From: Patescibacteria group bacterium
GTDB lineage: Bacteria; Patescibacteriota; Minisyncoccia; Phycocordibacterales; UBA9973
Length of the DNA: 50,468 nucleotides
Direction: 5' to 3'
Assembly (NCBI GenBank): GCA_030916965.1
Contig: JAUPVQ010000019.1
Location: 1 to 50,468 of the forward strand
Shown here: piece after piece, positions 1 to 10,078 of the stretch
Position numbering within the stretch: the stretch's first letter is position 1
Layout: each line of letters opens with the position of its first letter
Program-made: the position numbers and the translations under genes
The notes under the pieces: model-generated
Seen by the model: the letters and a program-made list of their open reading frames with translations, nothing else
Database searches by the model: none
What the model was told of the DNA's origin: nothing

Positions 1-1
1 A

Positions 2-1018
2 GCATCTGCTTATAATTTTGGAACTACCACTCTAAAAAATGGAAGTAAAGGAGAAGCTGTTATGGAACTTCAAAGGTTTTTGAATGCAACTCTAAACCTA
101 GGGTTGGTAGTTGATGGTAAACTGGGGCCAAAAACAATTCTTATTTTAAAGAAATGGCAAAATGACCATAAGTTAAAAGCTGATGGCCTTATTGGCCCAA
201 CAACGAAACTACTTATGAATTCCTCCGTTGGTTTAGTGAATGATGCACAGAAGCAGCCTGTCCGCGTTAAAAATGAATCTTATTTTGGTGTTCGTATGAT
301 TATCAACGAAGGACATAATGATCTTGGTGATGGAGTCTTGGAAATTAAAGGTGCTTCTTACGACAATCCTGCCAATGTCGTCGTAGGGGACAGAGAGACT
401 GTTTGGTTAGAATATGGTAAAAATAATCAGCTTAATAACACAACCGAAAAGCTCGAATACTTCTATTTCCCTAACACTCATAAAGTGCTTCCTCCCAATG
501 ATGGCAGGCTATACCTTTCTTATGACCCTGGTTATGATGTTTTGAACGGTCAATATGAGACGACGCTCGTTGGTCTTGATAAAGATACAGTATATACGAT
601 ACGACCTGTGGTGCAAAAAAATAATGGCAAACCTGTTTATGGCAATATCTTGTATATGCGTACAGCTAAAGAAGGTGAAGCGCAAGTGAAAGATATTGAA
701 ACGTTGGGAGTAAATAGTATTTCTGAAAATAATCTAACTGGTAAACTTCAGGCCGAATTGTCAGGGGAGTCTAGCACAGACAATGCAAATTTATGGTTTG
801 TTTATGGTAAAAATCCAAATAGTTTCCGCTATCAAACATCATCAGTAAACTTTCACAATGATCTTGTTAAACTTGCAGATGGGTTGTATACAAGAATAGC
901 TAAAGATTTAGAAAGTAATACTACTTATTACTATGCAGCCTGTGCTGCAAGTGAAAACTATCAACCAATGAAGCGTATTACCTCATGCGGTAAAGTTTTA
1001 AGTTTTAAGACTCAATAA
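2..1018 (+). CDS. Peptidoglycan-binding domain protein, 5' truncated by window edge
   Basis: Frame is open to the window start (ASAYNFGTTTLKNGSKGEAVMELQRFLNA...); PG_binding_1-like repeat 'LQRFLNATLNLGLVVDGKLGPKTILILKKWQ'. Confidence 0.75.
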   Translation, partial: ASAYNFGTTTLKNGSKGEAVMELQRFLNATLNLGLVVDGKLGPKTILILKKWQNDHKLKADGLIGPTTKLLMNSSVGLVNDAQKQPVRVKNESYFGVRMIINEGHNDLGDGVLEIKGASYDNPANVVVGDRETVWLEYGKNNQLNNTTEKLEYFYFPNTHKVLPPNDGRLYLSYDPGYDVLNGQYETTLVGLDKDTVYTIRPVVQKNNGKPVYGNILYMRTAKEGEAQVKDIETLGVNSISENNLTGKLQAELSGESSTDNANLWFVYGKNPNSFRYQTSSVNFHNDLVKLADGLYTRIAKDLESNTTYYYAACAASENYQPMKRITSCGKVLSFKTQ

Positions 1019-1060
1019 TGAGTGTGACTCCAGAATCTAAACAATAATTTTATGGTATGC

Positions 1061-1066
1061 TATAAT
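1061..1066 (+). promoter_or_regulatory. Extended -10 promoter (TGCTATAAT) upstream of the DoxX gene
   Basis: ggtatgcTATAATacat about 30 nt upstream of the ATG at 1096. Confidence 0.5.
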
Positions 1067-1095
1067 ACATATTATTATTTAGCTTTATTTTCATT

Positions 1096-1461
1096 ATGAC
1101 AACAATCGAAATTTTGACATTTTTGGGGCGGATACTGTTTGGTGCTTACTTTATTTATTCTGGATACAATCATTTTAAAAACAACAAGAATTATATTGCC
1201 TATGCAAAGCACAAGGCAGTACCAAATGCCAATCTCGCTGTGCCACTTACAGGTATACTACTAGTTTTAGGAGGACTAGGATTCTTCTTGAACTTGTTGG
1301 TAGTTCAGTCTGCATTCATCTTGCTTATCTTTATGATACCAACAACACTTATGATGCATGCTTATTGGAAGGAGAAGGATGCCGGAGCTCGAGCAACAGA
1401 GCATGTAGCATTTATGAAAAATTTGGCTCTAATCGGCGCACTCCTTACATTCCTAAAATAG
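1096..1461 (+). CDS. DoxX family membrane protein
   Basis: 121 aa, 'GRILFGAYFIYSGYNHFKN', four hydrophobic segments. Confidence 0.75.
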   Translation: MTTIEILTFLGRILFGAYFIYSGYNHFKNNKNYIAYAKHKAVPNANLAVPLTGILLVLGGLGFFLNLLVVQSAFILLIFMIPTTLMMHAYWKEKDAGARATEHVAFMKNLALIGALLTFLK

Positions 1462-1467
1462 TTCTAA

Positions 1468-2160
1468 ATGGCAAATGAAATAGGTACATTGTATATAGTA
1501 GCTACTCCAATAGGGAATATGGAGGATATTACAATGCGTGCACTTAGAATCCTAAAGGAAGTAGATCTAATCCTTTGTGAGGACACACGCACAACAGGCA
1601 AGCTGTTGGCTCGCTATGAGATAAAAAACAAAACTTCAAGTTACCATGCCCACAGTACAAAAGGTAAAGAGAGTGCAATAATCAAATTGTTGAATGATGG
1701 CAAGAATATTGCACTAGTATCAGATGCAGGTACACCTTGCATATCTGACCCTGGTATATTGCTTGTACAAGAGGTTTATAACGAGTTTGGGTCCAATGCT
1801 CGTGTTGTGCCTATTCCAGGTGCCTCAGCCCTTATTACAGCTCTTTCTGCGTGCGGAGTATCCATGGCTGTATTTAAATTTCTCGGTTTTTTACCTCACA
1901 AAAAAGGTAGAGAAACATTATTTAAAGAAATGTCAATAGCAACTACACCAATAGTATTTTATGAATCATCACACAGGATAATAAAGACTCTGGAAAGCTT
2001 GAGTAAATACTGTGGAGACAAAAATGTTGTGATAGGTAGGGAACTAACAAAGATTTACGAGGAATTCCTACGCGCTAAACCGAGCGAATTGTTGGAAATA
2101 TTAACTAAAGACAAAAACAAGCAAAAGGGCGAGTTTGTTGTGATTGTATATACTAAATAA
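1468..2160 (+). CDS. rsmI: 16S rRNA (cytidine(1402)-2'-O)-methyltransferase
   Basis: 'LYIVATPIGNMEDITMRALRILKEVDLILCEDTRTTGKLL', 'VSDAGTPCISDPG', 'PIPGASALITALSACG'. Confidence 0.95.
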   Translation: MANEIGTLYIVATPIGNMEDITMRALRILKEVDLILCEDTRTTGKLLARYEIKNKTSSYHAHSTKGKESAIIKLLNDGKNIALVSDAGTPCISDPGILLVQEVYNEFGSNARVVPIPGASALITALSACGVSMAVFKFLGFLPHKKGRETLFKEMSIATTPIVFYESSHRIIKTLESLSKYCGDKNVVIGRELTKIYEEFLRAKPSELLEILTKDKNKQKGEFVVIVYTK

Positions 2161-2178
2161 ATACGATATAATACGTAT

Positions 2179-2406
2179 ATGAGAAAAGAAAGAACATTAT
2201 TTTTTATTGGTATTTGGGTTGGATTACTACCTTTTTTAGGTTTTCCTAATTCATGGCGCAAGATTTTATTTATCATTACAGGACTCGCAATTGTGTATTT
2301 GGCATATCTTTTTCGCCAAGAAAATAAAGCTCGCTTAGCTATACTCATGTCAGCAACAGAAGAGCAAAATATGGATTCATTTGTAGATAATATTAATGAC
2401 TTATAA
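2179..2406 (+). CDS. Small membrane protein, unknown function
   Basis: 75 aa with two hydrophobic segments; TATAAT at 2167-2172. Confidence 0.6.
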   Translation: MRKERTLFFIGIWVGLLPFLGFPNSWRKILFIITGLAIVYLAYLFRQENKARLAILMSATEEQNMDSFVDNINDL

Positions 2407-3606
2407 ATGAGTCAACCAAGAAACAAAAAACTATTAATAATTTCTACTGTAATAGTATTTGCTATTGTTGTTAGTATATTTGCTTCATCATATTTTTTTA
2501 GTATTTCTTTTGACAGTTCAAAGCCATTGGATACAAGTATTGTCAAAAATTCAGAATCTGATTTGACTAAAGATTCTGAAATCGTTGATGATATTATTCC
2601 TATTAAAGCAACACATATACCCACACCAGAAAGTGTAAAGGCTATTTATATTTCTGCTTGGGTTGCCGGATCAGCAAAACATATGCAGAGAATCAATAAC
2701 CTGCTTGATACAACTGAGCTAAATGCAATTGTTATAGATGTAAAGGATTCTACTGGGCGTGTATCTTTCAATACAGACAATAAATTAATAAATGATCTTG
2801 GTGCATCAGAAAAGAGGATTGCAGATATTCATAAATTAACAGAAGATTTACACGCTAGGAATATTTATGTTATTGCTCGAGTTTCAGTTTTCCAAGATCC
2901 TTATATGACAAAAAAGAAACCTGAATGGGCCGTAAAGAAAAAAAGTGATGGCACAGTATGGAAAGACAGAAAGGGCTTATCATTCTTGGACCCAGCCAAT
3001 AAAGCAGTGTGGGATTATACAGTAGCCGTAGGTCAGACAGCATACAATGCTGGATTTGATGAAATAAATTTTGACTATATTCGTTATCCATCAGATGGCA
3101 ATATTAAGGATATAAATTATTCATTAAGTGAGGGCAAGACTCGTGCAAGCAATATAGAGGATTTCTTCTCTTATTTATCTTTAAATATGAAAAAAGATGT
3201 TAATATTCCTATTTCAGCTGATCTTTTTGGTTTAGTAACCACTTCTGATATCACTGATGATCTGGGATTAGGACAAGTTCTAGAAAAGGCTCTTCCTCAT
3301 TTTGATTTCATTGCGCCTATGGTTTACCCGTCACATTTTGCAGTCGGTTGGAATGGTTACAAGAACCCAGCTAGTAAGCCATATGAGGTGGTGAATTTCA
3401 CAATGAAGAAAGCAGTAGAACGAACACTCGTGATGGGATATACACCTAGCAAGATCAGACCATGGCTCCAAGACTTTGATATGGGAGCTACATACACAAA
3501 AGAAATGGTCCGTGCACAAATCAAGGCAACAAATGACGCAGGAATCAATTCATGGATGTTGTGGGATCCTAAAAATATTTATACAAAGGATGCATTAGAA
3601 ATTTAG
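2407..3606 (+). CDS. Putative glycoside hydrolase (DUF4015-like)
   Basis: N-terminal TM; 'NAIVIDVKDSTGRVSF', 'GFDEINFDYIRYPSDG', 'FDFIAPMVYPSHF' typical of this TIM-barrel family. Confidence 0.8.
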   Translation: MSQPRNKKLLIISTVIVFAIVVSIFASSYFFSISFDSSKPLDTSIVKNSESDLTKDSEIVDDIIPIKATHIPTPESVKAIYISAWVAGSAKHMQRINNLLDTTELNAIVIDVKDSTGRVSFNTDNKLINDLGASEKRIADIHKLTEDLHARNIYVIARVSVFQDPYMTKKKPEWAVKKKSDGTVWKDRKGLSFLDPANKAVWDYTVAVGQTAYNAGFDEINFDYIRYPSDGNIKDINYSLSEGKTRASNIEDFFSYLSLNMKKDVNIPISADLFGLVTTSDITDDLGLGQVLEKALPHFDFIAPMVYPSHFAVGWNGYKNPASKPYEVVNFTMKKAVERTLVMGYTPSKIRPWLQDFDMGATYTKEMVRAQIKATNDAGINSWMLWDPKNIYTKDALEI

Positions 3607-3615
3607 AATTATAAT

Positions 3616-4830
3616 ATGAACAAATATAAAAATAAAATATTATATACAGTATATTTTTTAGCTATAAGTATAGGGATTTTTACATTTGGCGTATACGTTG
3701 GTTTCTCTGAGAGGCCTGCAATTGATAAAATCACAAATATCAAGAATACTGTAAATACTCAAGCAACAGTTACTGACTTCGACCCATATTGGAAGGTATG
3801 GAATGTATTGAGCAACAAATCTATTAAAGCAAAGGAAGTAACTGATCAGGAGCGATTGTGGGGCTCTATACAAGGACTAGCGTCCTCGTTCAATGATCCA
3901 TATACAGTATTCTTTCCTCCAGAAGAAAACAAACTTTTCAACGATACAATCAAGGGATCATTTAGTGGTATAGGTGCAGAAGTTGGTTTGAAAAATAAAT
4001 TAATTACGATAATATCACCGTTAAAAGATTCACCATCATTCAAAGCTGGACTATTGAGTGGAGATGTTATTGTAAAGATTGACGGTAAAGAGACTAAAAA
4101 TATGAGTATTGATGCCGCTATAAATTTGATCCGCGGACAAAAGGGTACTATCGTAGAGCTTACAATCTTCCGTAGCGGAGAGAAAAAAACTCGCAATTTA
4201 AGTATAGTTCGCGATACAGTTGAAATCCCTACAATAGAGACAGAAATGCGCAAGGATGGGATTTTTGTTATCAGGTTCTTTAGCTTCTCAGAGAATTCAG
4301 GCAACCTTTTTAATGATGCCTTAAAAGAATTTACTAAATCAAAGTCAGACAAACTAATCCTAGATCTCCGGGGCAATCCTGGTGGATATCTATCTGTGGC
4401 TGTAGAAATTGCAAGTAATTTTATTGCCGAGGGCAAAACAATTGCCATCGAAGATTTTGGTAATTCAAGAGACCAAGAAATCTATCGTAGCTACGGTTCA
4501 AATACCCTAAAGGATATTCCTAAATTTGTGATACTTGTTGACGGTGGATCTGCTTCCGCATCTGAAATCCTGGCTGGTGCACTCAAGGAGCACAAAGTAG
4601 CTACAATAGTCGGAAGCACTACTTTTGGCAAGGGCTCTGTACAAGAATTGGTAAGAATAACAGATGACACATCTCTTAAGGTTACAATTGCAAAATGGTT
4701 AACACCCAACGGTCTATCAATATCAGACCATGGACTTGAGCCAGATGTAAAAGTGAATTTTACAGAGAAAGATATTGAGAACAAAAATGACCCTCAATTA
4801 GAAAAAGCTGTTGAAATATTAAATAAGTAA
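3616..4830 (+). CDS. S41 family C-terminal processing peptidase with PDZ domain
   Basis: PDZ 'GSFSGIGAEVGLKNKLITIISPLKDSPSFKAGL', catalytic 'GGSASASEILAGALKEH', 'TFGKGSVQ'. Confidence 0.93.
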   Translation: MNKYKNKILYTVYFLAISIGIFTFGVYVGFSERPAIDKITNIKNTVNTQATVTDFDPYWKVWNVLSNKSIKAKEVTDQERLWGSIQGLASSFNDPYTVFFPPEENKLFNDTIKGSFSGIGAEVGLKNKLITIISPLKDSPSFKAGLLSGDVIVKIDGKETKNMSIDAAINLIRGQKGTIVELTIFRSGEKKTRNLSIVRDTVEIPTIETEMRKDGIFVIRFFSFSENSGNLFNDALKEFTKSKSDKLILDLRGNPGGYLSVAVEIASNFIAEGKTIAIEDFGNSRDQEIYRSYGSNTLKDIPKFVILVDGGSASASEILAGALKEHKVATIVGSTTFGKGSVQELVRITDDTSLKVTIAKWLTPNGLSISDHGLEPDVKVNFTEKDIENKNDPQLEKAVEILNK

Positions 4831-4838
4831 TAATTCCC

Positions 4839-5276
4839 ATGAAAGTTATTTTGTTAAAAGATGTAATAAAAGTTGGCAACAAGGACAGTGTGCTTGATTT
4901 TGCTGATGGTTATGCTCAAAATGTATTAATTGCAAAAGGGCTAGCAATCAAGGCAACCCCACATGAACTACTCAAACTCGAAGATAAAAAAAGGAAATTA
5001 CAAAACATCAAAGATGAAGAGAATAAAATATTTAATGAATTAATTTTACAGCTTAACAAAAAAGTTTTTGACCTTCATGCAAAATCAAATGAAAAAGGAC
5101 ACCTATTTTCAGCTGTAAAAAAAATTGAAATAGCAAAAATGATAATAGAAAATATTGGTATAAATATTCAAGAGGAAAATATTATATTTCCTCAACCAAT
5201 CAAGGAGCTTGGTCTACATAGTGTCGTTGTCAAAAAAGGGGACAGGGAAGGGGAATTTAAGATAAATGTAATATAA
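4839..5276 (+). CDS. rplI: Ribosomal protein L9
   Basis: 'MKVILLKDVIKVGNKDSVLDFADGYAQNVLIAKGLAIKAT'. Confidence 0.95.
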   Translation: MKVILLKDVIKVGNKDSVLDFADGYAQNVLIAKGLAIKATPHELLKLEDKKRKLQNIKDEENKIFNELILQLNKKVFDLHAKSNEKGHLFSAVKKIEIAKMIIENIGINIQEENIIFPQPIKELGLHSVVVKKGDREGEFKINVI

Positions 5277-5311
5277 AAGAAAACCCTGGATATCCAGGGT
5301 TTTCTTTTATA
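5277..5311. terminator. Bidirectional intrinsic terminator between rplI and rpmA
   Basis: aaaagaaaaccctggatatccagggttttctttt, perfect stem with A/T flanks between convergent genes. Confidence 0.9.
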
Positions 5312-5312
5312 T

Positions 5313-5588
5313 TTAGGCTATAACGTTTACTGTCTTTTTAATAGTTGTTTTATTGTTGAAACCAATTTTTCTTTTACTTCCAAATTTGACAACACCTTCT
5401 TTGAGAGCAAATAGTGTATGATCACGTCCCATACCTACATTTGTACCAGCCATTATTTTTGTACCACGTTGTCTTATAATGACACTTCCAGGCTGAGCTA
5501 CTTGACCAGCATAAAGTTTAGTACCTAGATACTTTGGATTTGAGTCTTTTAAGTTTTTGGCCGAACCTCCGGCTTTCCTATGTGCCAT
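5313..5588 (-). CDS. rpmA: Ribosomal protein L27
   Basis: '[48 protein letters not shown]'. Confidence 0.96.
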   Translation of the reverse strand: MAHRKAGGSAKNLKDSNPKYLGTKLYAGQVAQPGSVIIRQRGTKIMAGTNVGMGRDHTLFALKEGVVKFGSKRKIGFNNKTTIKKTVNVIA

Positions 5589-5624
5589 ATGATATTTCTA
5601 CAATTTATAATATAATAATACGTA

Positions 5625-5828
5625 ATGAAGAGTATACAGCATTTCGAGGATAAAATCAAGCCTTTTGGCTATATTAAAAATAGCCTTATTTTACAAGCTT
5701 TTATTATTATTTTGGTGGCATTTGGTTCATATTTATTGGGTAGATTATCTGTATCTAAATCAAATAAAGATATGGTAGAGATTATTCCTCCTGAAAATGG
5801 TAAACTATATTACAGTAATCAAGAGTAA
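5625..5828 (+). CDS. Small single-pass membrane protein
   Basis: 67 aa with one TM segment; TATAAT 8 nt upstream of the ATG. Confidence 0.55.
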   Translation: MKSIQHFEDKIKPFGYIKNSLILQAFIIILVAFGSYLLGRLSVSKSNKDMVEIIPPENGKLYYSNQE

Positions 5829-5832
5829 ATTT

Positions 5833-6738
5833 ATGATTAAATCATTTTTCAAAATTATTATATTTGTAATATTTGTTTCAACATTATACATAATGCGTGA
5901 TGATATTTTATCATTTATTCAGAGTAAACAAGTTGAAATAATCAAATCTGAATACAATCAAAAAACAAAAGAGCAGGTCTCGTCTGACGGTACATTACTA
6001 GATCTCAAAAAGGTGGTAGATACACCAGGTGCGCTTCGAAGTACTAGCTTTTTTAATTTAAGCAAGAATGCATACCTTACAGATTCTGGAATTATTGCAG
6101 AGACTAACAATGAGCGAGTAAAAGGGAATTTGTCTATCCTAAAAGAAAATCCGAAGTTAAGTTTATCAGCACAAAAAAAGGTAGAAGATATGTTTGCAAA
6201 ACAATATTTCGAGCACGTATCTCCATCTGGGGTTGGAGTAAGCGACCTAGGGCAGTCTGTTGGCTATGAATATATAATAATTGGAGAGAATCTAGCCCTT
6301 GGCAATTTCAAGGATGATAAATCAGTGTTGCAAGCATGGATGAATAGTCCGGGTCACAGAGCAAATATAATGAACGGTAATTATACAGAGATCGGTGTAT
6401 ATGCCGCCAAAGGCATGTTTGAAGGTAAAGATACATGGCTTGCAGTCCAACATTTCGGCACTCCACAGAACCTATGTCCGAGAATTGATACATTACTAAA
6501 GAGCACAATCCAAGCTGACCAACTTAAGCTTAAATCAATACAAGCAGATCTAGCTAGAAAGCTTATAAACGTAAATGCAAATACAATAGTAGATGGCAAA
6601 ACTCACGATGAATTGGTTACAGAATATAATTTATTGGTAAATAAATACAACATGCTAGTAGCAAAAAGCAAAACAAATATTAACACATACAATAAGCAAG
6701 TGCGTGCATTTAATACATGCGTAGAAAGCAAGCAATAA
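5833..6738 (+). CDS. CAP-domain (SCP/PR1-like) extracellular protein
   Basis: 'ISLSAQKKVEDMFAKQYFEHVSPSGVG', 'IIGENLALGNF', 'AWMNSPGHRANIMNGNYTEIGV'. Start set at MIKSFF rather than 5797. Confidence 0.9.
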   Translation: MIKSFFKIIIFVIFVSTLYIMRDDILSFIQSKQVEIIKSEYNQKTKEQVSSDGTLLDLKKVVDTPGALRSTSFFNLSKNAYLTDSGIIAETNNERVKGNLSILKENPKLSLSAQKKVEDMFAKQYFEHVSPSGVGVSDLGQSVGYEYIIIGENLALGNFKDDKSVLQAWMNSPGHRANIMNGNYTEIGVYAAKGMFEGKDTWLAVQHFGTPQNLCPRIDTLLKSTIQADQLKLKSIQADLARKLINVNANTIVDGKTHDELVTEYNLLVNKYNMLVAKSKTNINTYNKQVRAFNTCVESKQ

Positions 6739-6849
6739 AATGAGCCTAATCAAGTAGGGAGAAGTGGTATTTATAGTAAATCCTAAATAGAGATAGAATA
6801 TATAAGAGTGTCGCACAATATATCTTTACGACAGTATATATATAATATA

Positions 6850-7254
6850 CTAAGGCAGAGTCCGGAACCCCTCAACATCATTACTAGTTGATGTTGTTTC
6901 TTCTTGAATAAAATTATTTGTTTCCAAAGTATTGTTGTTCGGGTTAATTATTTTATTATTTATCTGTGGGAAAAAACTACTGAAATCAAAAGTCGCAGTT
7001 TTGTTAGTGTTTTGTTTAGGTTGAGTTTGGAGGAACTTGTCCCCTATTTCAGTGCTATATTTACCTAAATTTGCATCAAAGTAGCTTTTAACATAATTTA
7101 CATTCTTTTTTAATTGTTCAGATTCAAATACAGATTTCAAATCAACTTTAACAACTACATAAATAATTACTGCAATTAGGATAATTGGTAATAGATTAAT
7201 ACCACCATGATCGAGTCGTAATTTACCACTTCTTGATGTAGTTATTTTTCTCAT
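6850..7254 (-). CDS. Hypothetical membrane-anchored protein
   Basis: Downstream of the M23 gene; one TM 'INLLPIILIAVIIYVVVKV'. Start probably at MRKITT. Confidence 0.6.
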   Translation of the reverse strand: MRKITTSRSGKLRLDHGGINLLPIILIAVIIYVVVKVDLKSVFESEQLKKNVNYVKSYFDANLGKYSTEIGDKFLQTQPKQNTNKTATFDFSSFFPQINNKIINPNNNTLETNNFIQEETTSTSNDVEGFRTLP

Positions 7255-7281
7255 GTTGTAATTATAACAAATATGACCCAA

Positions 7282-8604
7282 TTAGTCTCTAGGTTTTTCT
7301 TTCTTAAGATCTACCTTTGTACTTGGTAGGTATAGCATTGGATCAAGATATGCTGCCTTAGGTGCCACAGGCATCACAAAATGGGCTCCAGGGCATGATT
7401 TACTAGCAAATTCAGTTATCTCTGCACCTTGGCTTGCATATACTGTCACATGTAGGTGTGGGCCTGTTGAATGACCTGTATTACCAGATAGTGCTACTAC
7501 ATCACCAGCCACAACTTGATCACCGACTTTTGCAGTTATATTTGATAGATGGCCAAATGTAGTTGAGAGTCCGTTGTTGTACTGTATAAAGACCCACTTA
7601 CCGAAGGATGCTCCTTTACAAAATGCATCAGTATTTCCGACTCCTAGCACCTTGCCAGTACCCATAGCCATTACAGGTGTACCAATAGGTGCTCGGAAAT
7701 CAACTCCACTGTGGCTTCCAGAGGCATACAGCCGACCTGAAGCAGAAGTTTTGCCAAACAATTGAGTAACAAATATTTTAGACAATGGCCATGACAATGC
7801 ACCACTCCCAACACTTGGTAAAAGCTTGGGATTAAGGAGGAATTTGAGCTGGACTTCATAGTCACTAATTTCTTTTTCAAAAGCATCGCGTTTCTGTTGC
7901 TGGATTGCGAGCATCTTTTTGTATTCAGACTCTTTGTTTTTGGTTTCTTTTAGTATTCGGTCCTTTTCTTGTTTAGAGATTTCAATTGCTTTCTTTTCTA
8001 AATTAAGTTTTTGCTGAAAGCTTTTTAGATTGGAATTTTCAACAACCTTTTTAGTTTTTGTTGATTCAAGAGATTGTTTGATAGTCTGCGTTTGGCTGAT
8101 AAATGTATCAATCTTTCTGTTTAAAGAAGTCTTGTACTGGTACTCTTGGCCAATATTTCGTAGACCATCTTTAATCAATACTAATTCTACAAAAGATTTT
8201 TGATCATCTTGATACATTTCATAAAATGATTTTTTGAGCACTGACTGAGTGACATTTATTTCTTTATTTTTTTCATCAATATCCTTTTCTAGAATATTTA
8301 TAGTATTATTTGTTAGTTTAATCTTTTTTTCTGTCAGGGATACTTCTTTTAAAAGTTTACTCCTTGTCAGAGATAGCTCTTTTATCAGATTAGAAAGTGT
8401 GTTTGATTCCTGTGTAGTTTGGCTGATTTGATCCTGGTACTGCCTTATCTCTCTATCGAGCAATTCGATTTGAGCTTTAGTATCATTTATTTTTGTATTT
8501 AAGGTTTCTTTTGTTTCAGTATTTGCACTATGTATATTATAAAATGGAATAAACATTAAAAATAAAAAGAAAAATATATTCCTTTTTATTTTATAATTAC
8601 TCAT
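7282..8604 (-). CDS. M23 family murein hydrolase with coiled-coil N-terminus (EnvC-like)
   Basis: Long coiled coil then 'SGSHSGVDFRAPIGTPVMAMGTGKVLGVG', 'GHSTGPHLHVTVY'. Confidence 0.93.
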   Translation of the reverse strand: MSNYKIKRNIFFFLFLMFIPFYNIHSANTETKETLNTKINDTKAQIELLDREIRQYQDQISQTTQESNTLSNLIKELSLTRSKLLKEVSLTEKKIKLTNNTINILEKDIDEKNKEINVTQSVLKKSFYEMYQDDQKSFVELVLIKDGLRNIGQEYQYKTSLNRKIDTFISQTQTIKQSLESTKTKKVVENSNLKSFQQKLNLEKKAIEISKQEKDRILKETKNKESEYKKMLAIQQQKRDAFEKEISDYEVQLKFLLNPKLLPSVGSGALSWPLSKIFVTQLFGKTSASGRLYASGSHSGVDFRAPIGTPVMAMGTGKVLGVGNTDAFCKGASFGKWVFIQYNNGLSTTFGHLSNITAKVGDQVVAGDVVALSGNTGHSTGPHLHVTVYASQGAEITEFASKSCPGAHFVMPVAPKAAYLDPMLYLPSTKVDLKKEKPRD

Positions 8605-10075
8605 TATTCTTATCTTCTAATATTTCTAAAGCAGAATTTAATCGTAGTATTGTACCTTCTTTGCCAAACAGTTCTGCGAGTATAAATGGGTCTGGGGACT
8701 TCTGGCACCCACTTAGTGCATAGCGCATAGGCCAAAGTACCGATCCACGACCTACACTTGTAGCATATTCCCATAGTGCTTCCTTAATTTTTTCTTTAGT
8801 CCAGTTATCAACAGTGATTTTAGATAAATTCTCAATGACTATTTTTATATTTTCATTGGTAGTTATATTATCTTTCTGTTCCTTTTTTAGTATGTCTTTT
8901 GAAAGTTTTGGATATTTGAAATAGTAGTCCAAGTCTCCATTGACTGCCATCATTTCAATATCGAGTCCAGATGATATGCGTTCAATAATAACTGGCGTAA
9001 TTTTATGCAACATGTCATTTGTAAAATGCGGCAATGACTTAATATCATTTGGAATAAATTTCAACAAATATGCTTCCTGATCCTCATATGACATCTTTTT
9101 GATGTACTCACCATTTATCCATGCAAGTTTCTCTTCATTGAATTGGGCACCAGAGTGTTGAATTTTCGTTACATCAAATGCCTCCAATAATTGACTTTCA
9201 GTCATAACTTCCCTATCGTCTCCAGGATTCCAACCCAACAATGCAAGGAAATTAATCATAGCCTCAGGCAATATACCTTCATTCCTATAGTCCAAAACAT
9301 CTTTTGCGCCATCACGCTTACCGAGCTTCTTCTTGCCACCTGGGGCCATAATTGGTGGCAGGGTCGCCATTTCGGGCCTCTCCACACCTAGGGCTTCATA
9401 GAGGGCTAGGAATTTCGGTGTAGATGATATGAATTCATCTGCACGCATAATATGAGTGACACCCATTTCTAGATCGTCGATAATGTGTGCAAAGTTGTAT
9501 GTTGGATAACCATCACTTTTTATTAGAATAAAATCATCAAGTGCTTCAGGGCCAGCAGTAAGCTTCCCACGCACAAGATCATTCCACTCGGATGTTTTTA
9601 CTTCTTGGATTTTTAGACGCAATGGCATCGATCCATCCCACACAGGTGGATTTTCGGGACGGTGTTCGCGATATAGAAATGGTCTTTTTTCAAGATCAGC
9701 TTTCGCGCGAAATTCCTCAATCTCCTTCTCGGTATATGGATCAGCATAAGCTAAATTTTTATCAATTAGTGTTTGCGCATATTTTTTGTATGAGTCTAAT
9801 CTTTGTGATTGTATGTATGGTGCGTGTTTACCACCAATATCTGGTCCCTCGTCCCAGTCGAGCCCGAGCCATTTGAGTGATTCAATAATATGTTCTATAG
9901 ACCCCTCAACTTCGCGCTCTTTGTCAGTGTCTTCTATTCGGAGGATAAAAGTACCATTATATTTTCGTGCCCACAACCATGCAAAAAGTGCAGTACGAAT
10001 ACCACCAACATGCACGAATCCTGTTGGTGAGGGTGCAAAACGAGTTACAACTTTTTTGTGATTATTTGTTTCCAT
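8597..10075 (-). CDS. gltX: Glutamate--tRNA ligase
   Basis: 'TRFAPSPTGFVHVGGIRTALFAWLWARK', 'KKLGKRDGA' (KMSKS-like). Confidence 0.96.
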   Translation of the reverse strand: METNNHKKVVTRFAPSPTGFVHVGGIRTALFAWLWARKYNGTFILRIEDTDKEREVEGSIEHIIESLKWLGLDWDEGPDIGGKHAPYIQSQRLDSYKKYAQTLIDKNLAYADPYTEKEIEEFRAKADLEKRPFLYREHRPENPPVWDGSMPLRLKIQEVKTSEWNDLVRGKLTAGPEALDDFILIKSDGYPTYNFAHIIDDLEMGVTHIMRADEFISSTPKFLALYEALGVERPEMATLPPIMAPGGKKKLGKRDGAKDVLDYRNEGILPEAMINFLALLGWNPGDDREVMTESQLLEAFDVTKIQHSGAQFNEEKLAWINGEYIKKMSYEDQEAYLLKFIPNDIKSLPHFTNDMLHKITPVIIERISSGLDIEMMAVNGDLDYYFKYPKLSKDILKKEQKDNITTNENIKIVIENLSKITVDNWTKEKIKEALWEYATSVGRGSVLWPMRYALSGCQKSPDPFILAELFGKEGTILRLNSALEILEDKNNE

Positions 10076-10078
10076 ATA

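Noticed and set aside
3846-4448. 200-aa minus-strand ORF opposite the S41 protease gene.
   Set aside because: Antisense shadow of a clear, conserved protease coding sequence; the same reasoning applies to the many antisense ORFs over proA, gltX, dnaK, rpoA and ribosomal genes.
4839-5276. Presence of ribosomal protein L9 as an anomaly for a CPR genome.
   Set aside because: L9 loss is lineage-specific within CPR, so retention is not by itself unusual.
6739-6849. Intergenic region with tatatata runs and 'gcagagtccggaacccc' considered as a tRNA or small RNA fragment.
   Set aside because: No cloverleaf, T-loop or paired acceptor stem could be built.
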